Shown here one piece after another: positions 41,410-50,020 of a stretch of DNA of 64,000 bases. The notes under the pieces were generated by a model. The model was given only the letters and a program-made list of their open reading frames with translations, was not told where the DNA came from and made no database searches. Source of the stretch: PCRC01 sp017848435 (GTDB taxonomy: Bacteria > Pseudomonadota > Gammaproteobacteria > Burkholderiales > Burkholderiaceae_C); contig OZ260072.1 in assembly GCA_965284315.1 (NCBI GenBank), forward strand, positions 2,976,001 to 3,040,000, read 5' to 3'. Numbering within the stretch: position 1 is the stretch's first letter; every line of letters starts with the position of its first letter. The translations under genes were made by a program, and so were the position numbers.

Positions 41410-42579
41410 ATGAGTACCTTGTCCTCCCCCACCGCCGCCAACGAATGGCGCGACAAACGCTGGCTGTGGCTGTTCAGCCCCGCCATCCCGCTGGTGTTCA
41501 CCGGCTCGCTGTTGGCCTACGCCCTCACCGGCCACTGGGCCTGGCTGATCGCCGCCCCGGCCTTCATCCACCTGGTGGTGCCGGTGCTGGACTGGGTCTT
41601 TGGCGAGGATTACAGCAACCCCACCGAGGAGGCGGTGGAGACGCTGGAAAAAGACCTGTACTACCGTGTGCTGGTCTGGGCCTATGTGCCCTCGCAGCTG
41701 GCGGGCACGGTGCTGGGGGCCTGGCTGGCCGCCACCCACGACCTCTCCTGGTACGCCTACGCCGGGCTGGTGCTGTCGGTTGGTGCCTTCAACGGCGTGG
41801 GCATCGGCACGGCGCACGAGCTGGGCCACAAGCGGGAGAAGCTGGACCGCTGGCTGGCCAAGATCGCGCTGGCCCCCACGATGTACGGCCACTTCTTTGT
41901 GGAGCACAACCGCGGCCACCACCGGCGCGTGGCCACCCCGGAAGATCCGGCCAGCTCGCGCATGGGCGAAAGCTTCTGGGCCTTCCTGCCGCGCACCGTG
42001 GGGGGCAGCCTGCGCTCGGCCTGGGAACTGGAAAAAGGCCGTTTGAACCTGCAAGGCAAAAGCGTCTGGCATCCCGACAACGAAAACCTGCAGGCCTGGG
42101 CCATGAGTGTGGTGTTCTTCGGCGGTCTGGTGGCCTGGCTGGGCTGGCCGGTGCTGGTGTTTCTGCTGCTGCAGGGTGTGTACGGCGCCTCCATGCTGGA
42201 GGTGGTGAACTATGTGGAGCACTACGGTCTGCTGCGCCAGAAGGATGCCAATGGCCGCTATGTGCGCTGCCAGCCGGAGCACTCCTGGAACAGCAACCAC
42301 ATCACCGGCAACATCATCCTCTACCACCTGCAGCGCCATTCGGACCACCACGCCCACCCGGCCCGGCGCTACCAAGCCTTGCGCCACTTCTCGGATGCAC
42401 CCCAGCTGCCCAGCGGCTACGCGGCCATGATCACCGTCGCCTACTTTCCCCCGCTGTGGTACTGGCTGATGGACCGCCGGGTGGTGCGGCACTATCAGGG
42501 GGATTTGTCCCGCATCAACATGCAGCCCGGGGCCCGGGCCCGGCTGATGGCGCGCTGGCAGGCCGGCAGCGGCCGATGA
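41410..42579 (+). CDS. alkB: Alkane 1-monooxygenase (AlkB-type membrane hydroxylase)
   Basis: The product has 389 aa from ATG 41410. The AlkB histidine boxes are all present: HELGHK (H136-H140), HNRGHHRR (H166-H171) and LQRHSDHHAHP (H310-H316), along with the AlkB-specific NYVEHYGLLRQ. About six membrane helices are seen. It hydroxylates terminal carbons of alkanes with O2 and rubredoxin; no rubredoxin gene is adjacent. An AraC regulator is divergent. Substrate chain length cannot be read with certainty. Confidence 0.94.
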   Translation: MSTLSSPTAANEWRDKRWLWLFSPAIPLVFTGSLLAYALTGHWAWLIAAPAFIHLVVPVLDWVFGEDYSNPTEEAVETLEKDLYYRVLVWAYVPSQLAGTVLGAWLAATHDLSWYAYAGLVLSVGAFNGVGIGTAHELGHKREKLDRWLAKIALAPTMYGHFFVEHNRGHHRRVATPEDPASSRMGESFWAFLPRTVGGSLRSAWELEKGRLNLQGKSVWHPDNENLQAWAMSVVFFGGLVAWLGWPVLVFLLLQGVYGASMLEVVNYVEHYGLLRQKDANGRYVRCQPEHSWNSNHITGNIILYHLQRHSDHHAHPARRYQALRHFSDAPQLPSGYAAMITVAYFPPLWYWLMDRRVVRHYQGDLSRINMQPGARARLMARWQAGSGR

Positions 42580-42656
42580 GCACCGCATCGACGGCTTGAC
42601 CGCGGTGGCGAAGCGGCGTCTGATGGACGGAATCCCCCACACAGGAGACCCATGCC

Positions 42657-43475
42657 ATGAACGAAACCGCCCCGGACAAGGTCTTCGCCGGCGCCATCCC
42701 GGCACTGTACGACACCCAGCTGGTGCCGCTGATCTTTGCGCCTTATGCGGTGGACCTGGTGGACCGCTTGCTGCCACGGCCGTTGGCAGATGTGCTGGAG
42801 GTGGCCGCTGGCACCGGCGTCGTCACCCGCGAACTGGCCGCCCGGTTGCCGGCGACGGCGGCCATCGTGGCCACCGACCTGAACCCACCCATGTTGGCCT
42901 AGGCCCAAGCCGTCGGGACCTGCCGGCCGGTGACCTGGCGCCAGGCCGATGCCATGCAACTGCCTTTCGCCGACGGCAGCTTCGACGCGGTGGTGTGCCA
43001 GTTCGGCGCGATGTTTTTCCCCGACAAGGCGCAGGCCTTTGCGGAGGCACACCGGGTGCTGCGACCCGGTGGTGTGTTTCTGTTCAATGTGTGGGACCGC
43101 ATCGAAGACAACGAGTTCGCTGACCTGGTGACCCGTGCGCTGGCCGGCCTGTTTCCAGGCGACCCACCGCGCTTTCTAGCCCGCACCCCGCACGGCCATG
43201 GCGACCCTGCCCCGCTGGCACAAGCCCTGCGGGACGCCGGCTTCACCGCCCCACCGCAATTCAGCACCGTGACGGCACGCAGCCGGGCCGCATCAGCGGC
43301 CGTGGTGGCCTTTGCCTATTGCCAGGGCACGCCCCTGCGCAACGAGATCGAGGCGCGTGACGCCTCGCGGCTGGCCGAGGCCACCGAACTGGCCACCGAG
43401 GCGCTGGCGCAGCGCTTCGGTCAGGGCGCGGTGGACGGCAAGATCCAGGCGCTGGTGGTGAGCGTCACGCGGTGA
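42657..43475 (+). pseudogene. Class I SAM-dependent methyltransferase interrupted by one TAG codon
   Basis: The frame opens at ATG 42657 with ACAGGAGA upstream and reads a methyltransferase N-terminus with the SAM-binding motif VLEVAAGTGVVTRELA. After DLNPPMLA it meets TAG at 42900-42902. The same frame continues without a shift to 43475, with QADAMQLPFADGSFDAVVCQ and EAHRVLRPGGVFLFNVWDR, the next motifs of the fold. The full product would have 272 residues. A single nonsense change (or a sequencing error) explains this. A start at 42652 would hit TGA at once. An internal start near 42930 would lack the SAM motif, so that product is not expected to work. Confidence 0.85.
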
Positions 43476-43503
43476 GCCTGTCCCCGGGGTGATGCGTCCC
43501 GGC

Positions 43504-45321
43504 TCACTTGCGCACCGGCGGCAAATCCGTGCAGCTGCCGTGCGCCACCTCCGCCGCCATGCCGATGCTCTCGCCCAGCGTGGGGTGCGGGTGGATGGTT
43601 TTGCCAATGTCCACCGCGTCGGCGCCCATCTCGATGGCCAAGGCCACCTCGCCAATCATGTCGCCGGCATGGGTGCCAACGATGCCACCCCCCAGGATCT
43701 TGCCGTGGCCATGGGCCTCGGGGGAGTCGTCAAACAGCAGTTTGGTGAAGCCTTCGTCGCGGCCATTGGCAATGGCGCGGCCAGACGCCGTCCAGGGGAA
43801 CAGGCCTTTCTTGACCTTGATGCCCTGGGCCTTGGCCTGCTCTTCGGTCAGGCCGACCCAGGCGATTTCGGGGTCGGTGTAGGCCACGCTGGGGATCACC
43901 CGGGCATTGAAGGCGGCGCTGGCCAGGGCCTTGTCGCCCTGTTGTTCGCCGGCAATCACCTCGGCCGCCACATGGGCCTCGTGCACCGCCTTGTGCGCCA
44001 GCATCGGCTGGCCAACGATGTCGCCAATGGCGAAGATGTGCGGCACGTTGGTGCGCATCTGGATGTCCACCGGAATGAAGCCGCGGTCGGTCACCGCCAC
44101 GCCGGCTTTCTCGGCGCCGATCTTCTTGCCGTTGGGCGTGCGGCCCACGGCCTGCAGCACCAGGTCGTAGGTTTGCGGCGGCGGTGCGCCCTCGCCCTCA
44201 AACGACACTTCAATGCCCTGCGGCGTGGCCTTGGCGCCCACGGTCTTGGTTTTGAGCAGGATGTTGTCGAAGCGTGGCGCGTTCATCTTCTGCCAGACTT
44301 TGACCAGGTCGCGGTCGGCGCCCTGCATCAGGCCGTCCATCATCTCCACCACGTCGAGCCGGGCGCCCAGCGTGCTGTAGACCGTGCCCATCTCCAGGCC
44401 GATGATGCCGCCGCCCAGAATCAGCATGCGCTTCGGTTCATGGCCCATGGCCAGTGCACCGGTGCTGTCCACCACGCGCGGGTCGTCGGGCATGAAGGGC
44501 AGCCGCACCGCCTGTGAGCCGGCGGCGATGATGCAGTGCTTGAACTGGATGGTTTGCGTCTTGCCGGTTTTTTCCTGTGCGGCGCCACCGGTTTCCTCCA
44601 CCGTGAGGTGGTTCGGGCCGGCGAAGTTGCCCACACCGCGCACCACCGTCACCTTGCGCATCTTGGCCATCGCGGCCAGGCCGCCGGTGAGCTTGCCCAC
44701 CACCTTGTTCTTGTGCGCCAGCAGTTTGGCGCGGTCCACCGTGGGCTCGGCAAAGGTGACGCCCAGGCTGGCGAAATGCTTCACCTCGTCCATCACCGAC
44801 GCCACATGCAGCAAAGCCTTGCTGGGAATGCAGCCCACATTCAGGCAGACGCCGCCGAGCGCCGCGTAGCGTTCGACCAGCACCACCTTCAGGCCCAGGT
44901 CGGCGGCGCGGAAGGCGGCCGAGTAGCCACCAGGGCCGGCGCCGAGCACCAACAGGTCGCAGTCCAGATCGGTCTTGCCGTCGAACTTCGCGGCGCTGGT
45001 AGCTCCTATTTTGGTAGCTGAACCGTCAGGTTTCACCAAGGCAGGCGCAGGTTTTGGTTCAGAAACAGGGCTGCTGGCAGCGCCAGTGGCTTCCAGCAGC
45101 AACACCAGCGCGCCTTCCGCCACCTTGTCACCCAACTTCACCTTGAGTTCTTTCACCACGCCGCCGTGCGACGACGGAATCTCCATCGACGCCTTGTCGC
45201 TTTCCACGGTGATCAGGCTCTGCTCGGGCTTCACCGTGTCGCCCACCTTCACCAGCAGTTCGATGACGGTGACTTCGCTGAAGTCGCCGATGTCGGGCAC
45301 TTTGACTTCAACGGTACTCAC
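43504..45321 (-). CDS. lpdA: Dihydrolipoamide dehydrogenase (PDH E3) with N-terminal lipoyl domain
   Basis: The product has 605 aa from GTG 45321, preceded by GGAGGT. Residues 1-78 are a lipoyl domain with ESDKASMEIPS (lipoyl-lysine). A linker follows (about 80-115), then the E3 body: LVLGAGPGGYSAAFRAADLG for FAD, the redox disulfide GGVCLNVGCIPSK, the NAD site LILGGGIIGLEMG and the C-terminal HPHPTLGES His-Glu. It re-oxidises the lipoyl arm of the pyruvate dehydrogenase complex. It is the third gene of aceE-aceF-lpdA. Unusually, most of the linker is encoded by a copy of the dispersed repeat (45000-45066). Confidence 0.95.
   Translation of the reverse strand: MSTVEVKVPDIGDFSEVTVIELLVKVGDTVKPEQSLITVESDKASMEIPSSHGGVVKELKVKLGDKVAEGALVLLLEATGAASSPVSEPKPAPALVKPDGSATKIGATSAAKFDGKTDLDCDLLVLGAGPGGYSAAFRAADLGLKVVLVERYAALGGVCLNVGCIPSKALLHVASVMDEVKHFASLGVTFAEPTVDRAKLLAHKNKVVGKLTGGLAAMAKMRKVTVVRGVGNFAGPNHLTVEETGGAAQEKTGKTQTIQFKHCIIAAGSQAVRLPFMPDDPRVVDSTGALAMGHEPKRMLILGGGIIGLEMGTVYSTLGARLDVVEMMDGLMQGADRDLVKVWQKMNAPRFDNILLKTKTVGAKATPQGIEVSFEGEGAPPPQTYDLVLQAVGRTPNGKKIGAEKAGVAVTDRGFIPVDIQMRTNVPHIFAIGDIVGQPMLAHKAVHEAHVAAEVIAGEQQGDKALASAAFNARVIPSVAYTDPEIAWVGLTEEQAKAQGIKVKKGLFPWTASGRAIANGRDEGFTKLLFDDSPEAHGHGKILGGGIVGTHAGDMIGEVALAIEMGADAVDIGKTIHPHPTLGESIGMAAEVAHGSCTDLPPVRK
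45000..45066 (+). repeat. 67-bp dispersed repeat, copy E, inside lpdA
   Basis: On the plus strand it reads TAGCTCCTATTTTGGTAGCT ... TTTCACCAAGGC ... GTTTTGGTTCAGAAAC. lpdA reads it from the other strand as a proline-rich linker that includes PAPALVKPDGSATKIGAT. Copy F in aceF encodes nearly the same peptide in the same register. Confidence 0.82.
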
Positions 45322-45397
45322 AGCAGCCACCTCCGTGACGCAGATACGCGCAACCCGCGCAGTGTCGGTGGCAGCTGCCATTCGCCGTATTGCCGAT

Positions 45398-45414
45398 CCC
45401 CGGCTTTGCCGGGG
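45398..45414. other. GC hairpin in the aceF-lpdA gap
   Basis: CCCCGGC (45398-45404) and GCCGGGG (45408-45414) pair around TTT. No T-run follows on either strand, so it is more likely a transcript-stability or partial-readthrough structure than a full terminator. Confidence 0.45.
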
Positions 45415-45430
45415 CCCCTCGTCAAGTGAC

Positions 45431-47089
45431 TCATAGCAGCACCCTCCGGAAATCCGACAGGATTTGCCCCAGGTAGGCGTTGAAGCGCGCCGCCGACGCA
45501 CCGTCAATCACCCGGTGGTCCCAGCTCAAACTCAGCGGCAGCATCAGGCGCGGCGCAAACTGTTTGCCATCCCACACCGGCTCCATCTGGCTCTTGCAGA
45601 CGCCCAGAATGGCCACCTCGGGCGCGTTGATGATGGGCGTGAAATAGCGCCCGCCAATGCCGCCGAGCGAGCTGATGGTGAAGCAGGCGCCGCTCATGTC
45701 GGCCGGGCCGAGCTTGCCGTCGCGCGCCTTGGCGGCGAGTTCGCCCATTTCTTTGCTGATCTGCAGCACGCCTTTCTGGTCGGCGTTCTTGATGACCGGC
45801 ACCACCAGCCCGTTGGGCGTGTCGGCGGCAAAGCCGATGTGGAAGTACTGCTTCATCACCAGCTGGTCGCCGTCCAGGCTGCTGTTGAAGTCCGGGAATT
45901 TCTTCAGCGCGGCCACGCAGGCCTTGATGAGGAAGGCCAGCATCGTGACCTTGGCGCCCGACTTCTCGTTTTCCTTGTTGGTGGCCACGCGGAAGGCCTC
46001 CAGCTCGGTGATGTCGGCGTCGTCGTGGTTGGTGACGTGCGGAATCAGCACCCAGTTGCGGTGCAGGTTGGCGCCGCTGATCTTCTTGATGCGGCCCAGG
46101 TCCTTGCGCTCGACGGAGCCGAACTTGGCAAAGTCCACCTTGGGCCAGGGCAGCAGGCCCAGTGCCTCGCCCCCGCCGCCCGCCGGTTTGGCCGACGCCG
46201 CAATCGCCTTGGTTTGCGCCGTGCCCGCCATCACCGCCTTGGTGAAGCCCTGCACGTCGTCCTGCGTGATGCGGCCTTTGGGGCCGCTACCCTTCACTTC
46301 GGCCAGCGGCACGCCCAGTTCGCGGGCGAACTTGCGCACCGATGGCGAGGCGTGCGGCGTTTTGCCGGCGGGCGCGGTGGGGTCGTGCGCTGGCACAGCC
46401 ACGGCAGCGGCGGTTGCCGGCACAGGCGCGCTGGCGGCGGCAGGCGCAGGTGCCGCCGCAGCGGGCGCGGCCACCGGTGCGGCGGCCCTGGCCGTGCCTT
46501 CCAGCACCGCAATCAGGTCACCGATGTTGACCGTGTCGCCGACCTTGACCTTGAGCTCTTTCAGCACACCCGCGGCCGACGACGGAATCTCCATCGACGC
46601 CTTGTCGCTCTCCACCGTGATCAGGCTCTGCTCGGCCTGGATGGTGTCGCCGGGCTTCACCAGCACCTCGATCACCGCCACGTCTTTGAAGTCGCCGATG
46701 TCGGGCACCAACACGTCCACAGGGCCGGAAGTCGCTACCGAATTTGTAGCTGAATCTTCAGGTTTTACTAAGGCTGGAGGCGGATTTTGCTTGGAAACAA
46801 CCGTTTCAGCCGCTGTTTCCGCCGGTTTGGCAGCCGCCGGGGCCTCTGCAGCGGCGGTTTCCAGCACCACCACCACCGAGCCCTCGCTGACCTGGTCACC
46901 GATCTTGACCTTCAGCGCCTTCACCACCCCGCCGTGCGACGACGGAATTTCCATCGACGCCTTGTCGCTCTCCACCGTGATGAGGCTTTGCTCGGCTTTC
47001 ACCGTGTCGCCCACCTTCACCAGCAGCTCGATCACGCCCACCGCGTCGAAATCGCCGATGTCGGGTACCTTGATGTCTATCGTTGCCAT
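45431..47089 (-). CDS. aceF: Dihydrolipoyllysine-residue acetyltransferase (PDH E2), two lipoyl domains
   Basis: The product has 552 aa. There are two lipoyl domains (about 1-78 and 122-198), each with ESDKASMEIPS. After an Ala/Pro-rich linker comes the peripheral-subunit-binding domain (ASPSVRKFARELGVPLAEVK) and the catalytic domain with SLSWDHRVIDGA (His-x-x-x-Asp). It transfers acetyl groups to CoA at the core of the pyruvate dehydrogenase complex. It lies 13 bp downstream of aceE. The linker between the two lipoyl domains contains a copy of the dispersed repeat (46732-46798). Confidence 0.96.
   Translation of the reverse strand: MATIDIKVPDIGDFDAVGVIELLVKVGDTVKAEQSLITVESDKASMEIPSSHGGVVKALKVKIGDQVSEGSVVVVLETAAAEAPAAAKPAETAAETVVSKQNPPPALVKPEDSATNSVATSGPVDVLVPDIGDFKDVAVIEVLVKPGDTIQAEQSLITVESDKASMEIPSSAAGVLKELKVKVGDTVNIGDLIAVLEGTARAAAPVAAPAAAAPAPAAASAPVPATAAAVAVPAHDPTAPAGKTPHASPSVRKFARELGVPLAEVKGSGPKGRITQDDVQGFTKAVMAGTAQTKAIAASAKPAGGGGEALGLLPWPKVDFAKFGSVERKDLGRIKKISGANLHRNWVLIPHVTNHDDADITELEAFRVATNKENEKSGAKVTMLAFLIKACVAALKKFPDFNSSLDGDQLVMKQYFHIGFAADTPNGLVVPVIKNADQKGVLQISKEMGELAAKARDGKLGPADMSGACFTISSLGGIGGRYFTPIINAPEVAILGVCKSQMEPVWDGKQFAPRLMLPLSLSWDHRVIDGASAARFNAYLGQILSDFRRVLL
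46732..46798 (+). repeat. 67-bp dispersed repeat, copy F, inside aceF
   Basis: On the plus strand it reads TCGCTACCGAATTTGTAGCT ... TTTTACTAAGGC ... GGATTTTGCTTGGAAAC. aceF reads the complement and gains a linker containing PPPALVKPEDSATNSVAT between its two lipoyl domains. Confidence 0.87.
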
Positions 47090-47102
47090 GCGTGTCTCCA
47101 GC

Positions 47103-49814
47103 TCAGGCGTAAAGCGGGTTCACGCGGTCTGCGCGGATGCCGTATTTCTTGATCGCTTCGGCCACCTTGCTCGCCGGCAGCACGCCGTCTTCGCTCAGCG
47201 CCTTCAGCGCGGCCACCACGATGTAGTGGCGGTTGACCTCGAAGTGCTCGCGCAGCCGGGTGCGGAAGTCGCTGCGGCCAAAGCCGTCGGTGCCCAGCAC
47301 CTTGTAGGTACGGCCCTTGGGGATGAACGAGCGGATCTGCTCGGCATAGGCCTTGATGTAGTCGGTGGAAGCGACCACCGGGCCGCTGTGGCCGCCGAGC
47401 TGCTGCGCCACGAAGGGCACGCGGGCCGTGTCCGTGGGATGCAGCAGGCTCCAGCGCTCGGCGTCCTGGCCGTCGCGGGCCAGCTCGTTGAAGCTCGGGC
47501 AGCTCCACACGTCCGCCGCCACGCCCCAGTCGGCCGCCAGCAGCACCTGGGCCGCAAAACTTTCGCGCAGGATGGTGCCGCTGCCCAGCAGCTGCACGCG
47601 CGGCAGCGCATCGTTGGACGCACCGGGCTTGCACAAATACATGCCCTTGATGATCTGTTCTTCGGTGCCCGGCGTGAGGCCGGGCATGGCGTAGTTTTCG
47701 TTCAGCAGCGTCAGGTAGAAATAGACGTTGTCCTGCTTTTCCACCATGCGTTTGAGGCCATGGTGCAGGATGACGCCCACCTCGTGCGCAAAGGTCGGGT
47801 CGTAGCTGATGCAGTTGGGAATGGTGCCCGCCAGGATGTGGCTGTGGCCATCTTCGTGCTGCAGGCCTTCGCCGTTGAGCGTGGTGCGGCCCGAGGTGCC
47901 GCCGAGCAGGAAGCCGCGTGCCTGCATGTCCCCCGCAGCCCAGGCCAGGTCGCCAATGCGCTGAAAGCCGAACATCGAGTAGTACACGTAGAACGGCACC
48001 ATGATGCGGTTGCTGGTGCTGTAGGAAGTCGCGGCCGCAATCCAGCTGCTCATGCCGCCGGCTTCGTTGATGCCTTCCTGCAATATCTGCCCGGCCTTGT
48101 CTTCGCGGTAGTACATCACCTGGTCTTTGTCCACCGGCGTGTACTTCTGCCCTTCGGGGTTGTAGATGCCGACCTGGCGGAACAGGCCTTCCATGCCAAA
48201 GGTGCGGGCCTCGTCCACCAGGATGGGCACCACACGCGGGCCCAGCGCCTGGTCGCGCAGCAGCTGGGTGAGGAAACGCACATAGGCCTGGGTGGTGCTG
48301 ATCTCGCGGCCTTCAGCCGTGGGCTCCAGCACCGCCTTGAAGGTCTCCAGCGAGGGCACGGTGAAGCTTTCGTCGGCTTTCACCCGGCGGTGCGGCAGGT
48401 AGCCACCGAGGGCCTTGCGGCGCTCGTGCAGGTAGCGCATCTCGGGCGTGTCGTCGGCCGGCTTGTAGAACGGCAGCTTGGGCAGCTCGCTGTCGGGAAT
48501 CGGGATGTTGAAGCGGTCGCGGAAGGCCTTGATGTCCTCGTCGGTGAGCTTCTTGGTCTGGTGCACCGTGTTCTTGCCCTCGCCGATCTTGCCCATGCCA
48601 AAACCCTTGACGGTCTTGATCAGCAGCACCGTGGGCTGGCCGGTGTGGTTCACCGCCGCGTGGTAGGCCGCGTAGACCTTTTGCGGGTCGTGGCCGCCGC
48701 GCTTGAGGTTCCAGATGTCGTCGTCGCTCAGCTTGGCCACCATCTCGGCGGTCTTGGGGTCGCGGCCGAAGAAGTGCTTGCGCACGTAGGCGCCGTCGTT
48801 GGCCTTGAAGGCCTGGTAGTCGCCGTCCAGCGTGTCCATCATCAGTTTTTTGAGCGCACCGTCCTTGTCGCGCGCCAGCAGCGGGTCCCAGCCGCTGCCC
48901 CACAGCAGCTTGATGACGTTCCAGCCGGCACCGCGGAACTCGCCTTCCAGCTCCTGCACGATCTTGCCGTTGCCGCGCACCGGGCCGTCCAGCCGCTGCA
49001 GGTTGCAGTTGATGACGAAGACCAGGTTGTCGAGCTTTTCCCGCGCGGCCAGGCCGATGGCGCCCAGGCTTTCCACCTCGTCCATCTCGCCGTCGCCACA
49101 GAACACCCAGACCTTGCGGTTCTCGGTGTTGGCAATGCCGCGGGCGTGCAGGTATTTGAGGAAACGCGCCTGGTAAATGGCCATCAGCGGGCCCAGGCCC
49201 ATCGACACCGTGGGGAACTGCCAGAACTCCGGCATCAGCTTGGGGTGCGGGTAGCTGGAGAGGCCCTTGCCATCGACTTCCTGGCGGAAGTTCAGCAGCT
49301 GCTCTTCAGTGAGGCGCCCTTCCAGGTAGGCACGGGCATAGACGCCGGGCGACACGTGGCCCTGCACATAGAGGCAGTCGCCGCCATGGTTCTCGCTCTC
49401 GGCGTGCCAGAAGTGGTTGAAGCCAGCGCCGAACATGTGGGCCAGCGAGGCGAACGAGCCGATGTGGCCACCCAGGTCGCCGCCGTCTTCCGGGTGGTGG
49501 CGGTTGGCCTTGACCACCATGGCCATGGCGTTCCAGCGCATGTAGGAACGCAGGCGCTCTTCAATCTCGAGGTTGCCAGGACAGCGTTCTTCCTGGTCGG
49601 GCTCCAGGGTATTGACGTACCCGGTGTTGGCCGAAAACGGCATGTCGACGCTGTGCTGGCGCGCGTGCTCCAGCAGCTGTTCGAGCAAAAAGTGGGCGCG
49701 TTCGGGGCCTTCGGCCTCGATGACGGCGGACAGGGCGTCCATCCACTCGCGGGTTTCCTGGTGGTCTGCGTCGTGTGCAGTTGAACCAAACAGATCGACG
49801 GGTTGCGCTGACAT
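47103..49814 (-). CDS. aceE: Pyruvate dehydrogenase E1 component (homodimeric)
   Basis: The product has 903 aa from ATG 49814 after AAGGAGA, the usual length for homodimeric E1. Motifs include ENHGGDCLYVQGHVSPGVYA, the thiamine-diphosphate site GDGEMDEVESLGAI ending in NCNLQRLDGPV, and RVIPIL-like sequence ARTFGMEGLFRQ. It decarboxylates pyruvate and acetylates the lipoyl arm of AceF. It leads the aceE-aceF-lpdA operon. The divergent gene is a histidine kinase; the 206-bp gap holds AT-rich inverted repeats that could control both directions. Confidence 0.97.
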   Translation of the reverse strand: MSAQPVDLFGSTAHDADHQETREWMDALSAVIEAEGPERAHFLLEQLLEHARQHSVDMPFSANTGYVNTLEPDQEERCPGNLEIEERLRSYMRWNAMAMVVKANRHHPEDGGDLGGHIGSFASLAHMFGAGFNHFWHAESENHGGDCLYVQGHVSPGVYARAYLEGRLTEEQLLNFRQEVDGKGLSSYPHPKLMPEFWQFPTVSMGLGPLMAIYQARFLKYLHARGIANTENRKVWVFCGDGEMDEVESLGAIGLAAREKLDNLVFVINCNLQRLDGPVRGNGKIVQELEGEFRGAGWNVIKLLWGSGWDPLLARDKDGALKKLMMDTLDGDYQAFKANDGAYVRKHFFGRDPKTAEMVAKLSDDDIWNLKRGGHDPQKVYAAYHAAVNHTGQPTVLLIKTVKGFGMGKIGEGKNTVHQTKKLTDEDIKAFRDRFNIPIPDSELPKLPFYKPADDTPEMRYLHERRKALGGYLPHRRVKADESFTVPSLETFKAVLEPTAEGREISTTQAYVRFLTQLLRDQALGPRVVPILVDEARTFGMEGLFRQVGIYNPEGQKYTPVDKDQVMYYREDKAGQILQEGINEAGGMSSWIAAATSYSTSNRIMVPFYVYYSMFGFQRIGDLAWAAGDMQARGFLLGGTSGRTTLNGEGLQHEDGHSHILAGTIPNCISYDPTFAHEVGVILHHGLKRMVEKQDNVYFYLTLLNENYAMPGLTPGTEEQIIKGMYLCKPGASNDALPRVQLLGSGTILRESFAAQVLLAADWGVAADVWSCPSFNELARDGQDAERWSLLHPTDTARVPFVAQQLGGHSGPVVASTDYIKAYAEQIRSFIPKGRTYKVLGTDGFGRSDFRTRLREHFEVNRHYIVVAALKALSEDGVLPASKVAEAIKKYGIRADRVNPLYA

Positions 49815-49867
49815 GTTGTCTCCTTCGGCTGGTTTTTTGCCGTGGCCCGAGTGTCGCACACATTTTT

Positions 49868-49909
49868 CATTATTTCAAATAATGATTTATGTTTCCATTA
49901 TGTGAAATA
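49868..49909. promoter_or_regulatory. AT-rich inverted repeats between aceE and the histidine kinase gene
   Basis: TATTTCAAATAATG (49871-49884) and CATTATGTGAAATA (49896-49909) are complementary at 13 of 14 positions, 11 bp apart. The left arm is itself within a palindrome CATTATT-TCA-AATAATG (49868-49884). The AT content contrasts with the flanks. It is a likely regulator site in the divergent promoter region; the binding protein is unknown. Confidence 0.6.
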
Positions 49910-50020
49910 TTGGACACCAAAACGTGCAATGGCTTGTCAGTCACAGACTGCGGGGCTTTGCCCTCGGCTGCACGCGGGTAAATCTCTATTCGTGCCCCGG
50001 GTTTCCCCTACACTTGGTCA

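Noticed and set aside
42900..42902. TAG in the methyltransferase as a recoded (pyrrolysine-type) codon
   Set aside because: Pyrrolysine systems are not expected in this group, and nothing in the fold calls for a special residue here; a nonsense mutation or sequencing error is simpler.
45657..49784. Very long open frame (1375 codons) on the plus strand opposite aceF and aceE
   Set aside because: It is the antisense shadow of two certain genes in high-GC DNA; its product is Gly/His/Gln/Val-rich with no domain and it lacks a ribosome site.
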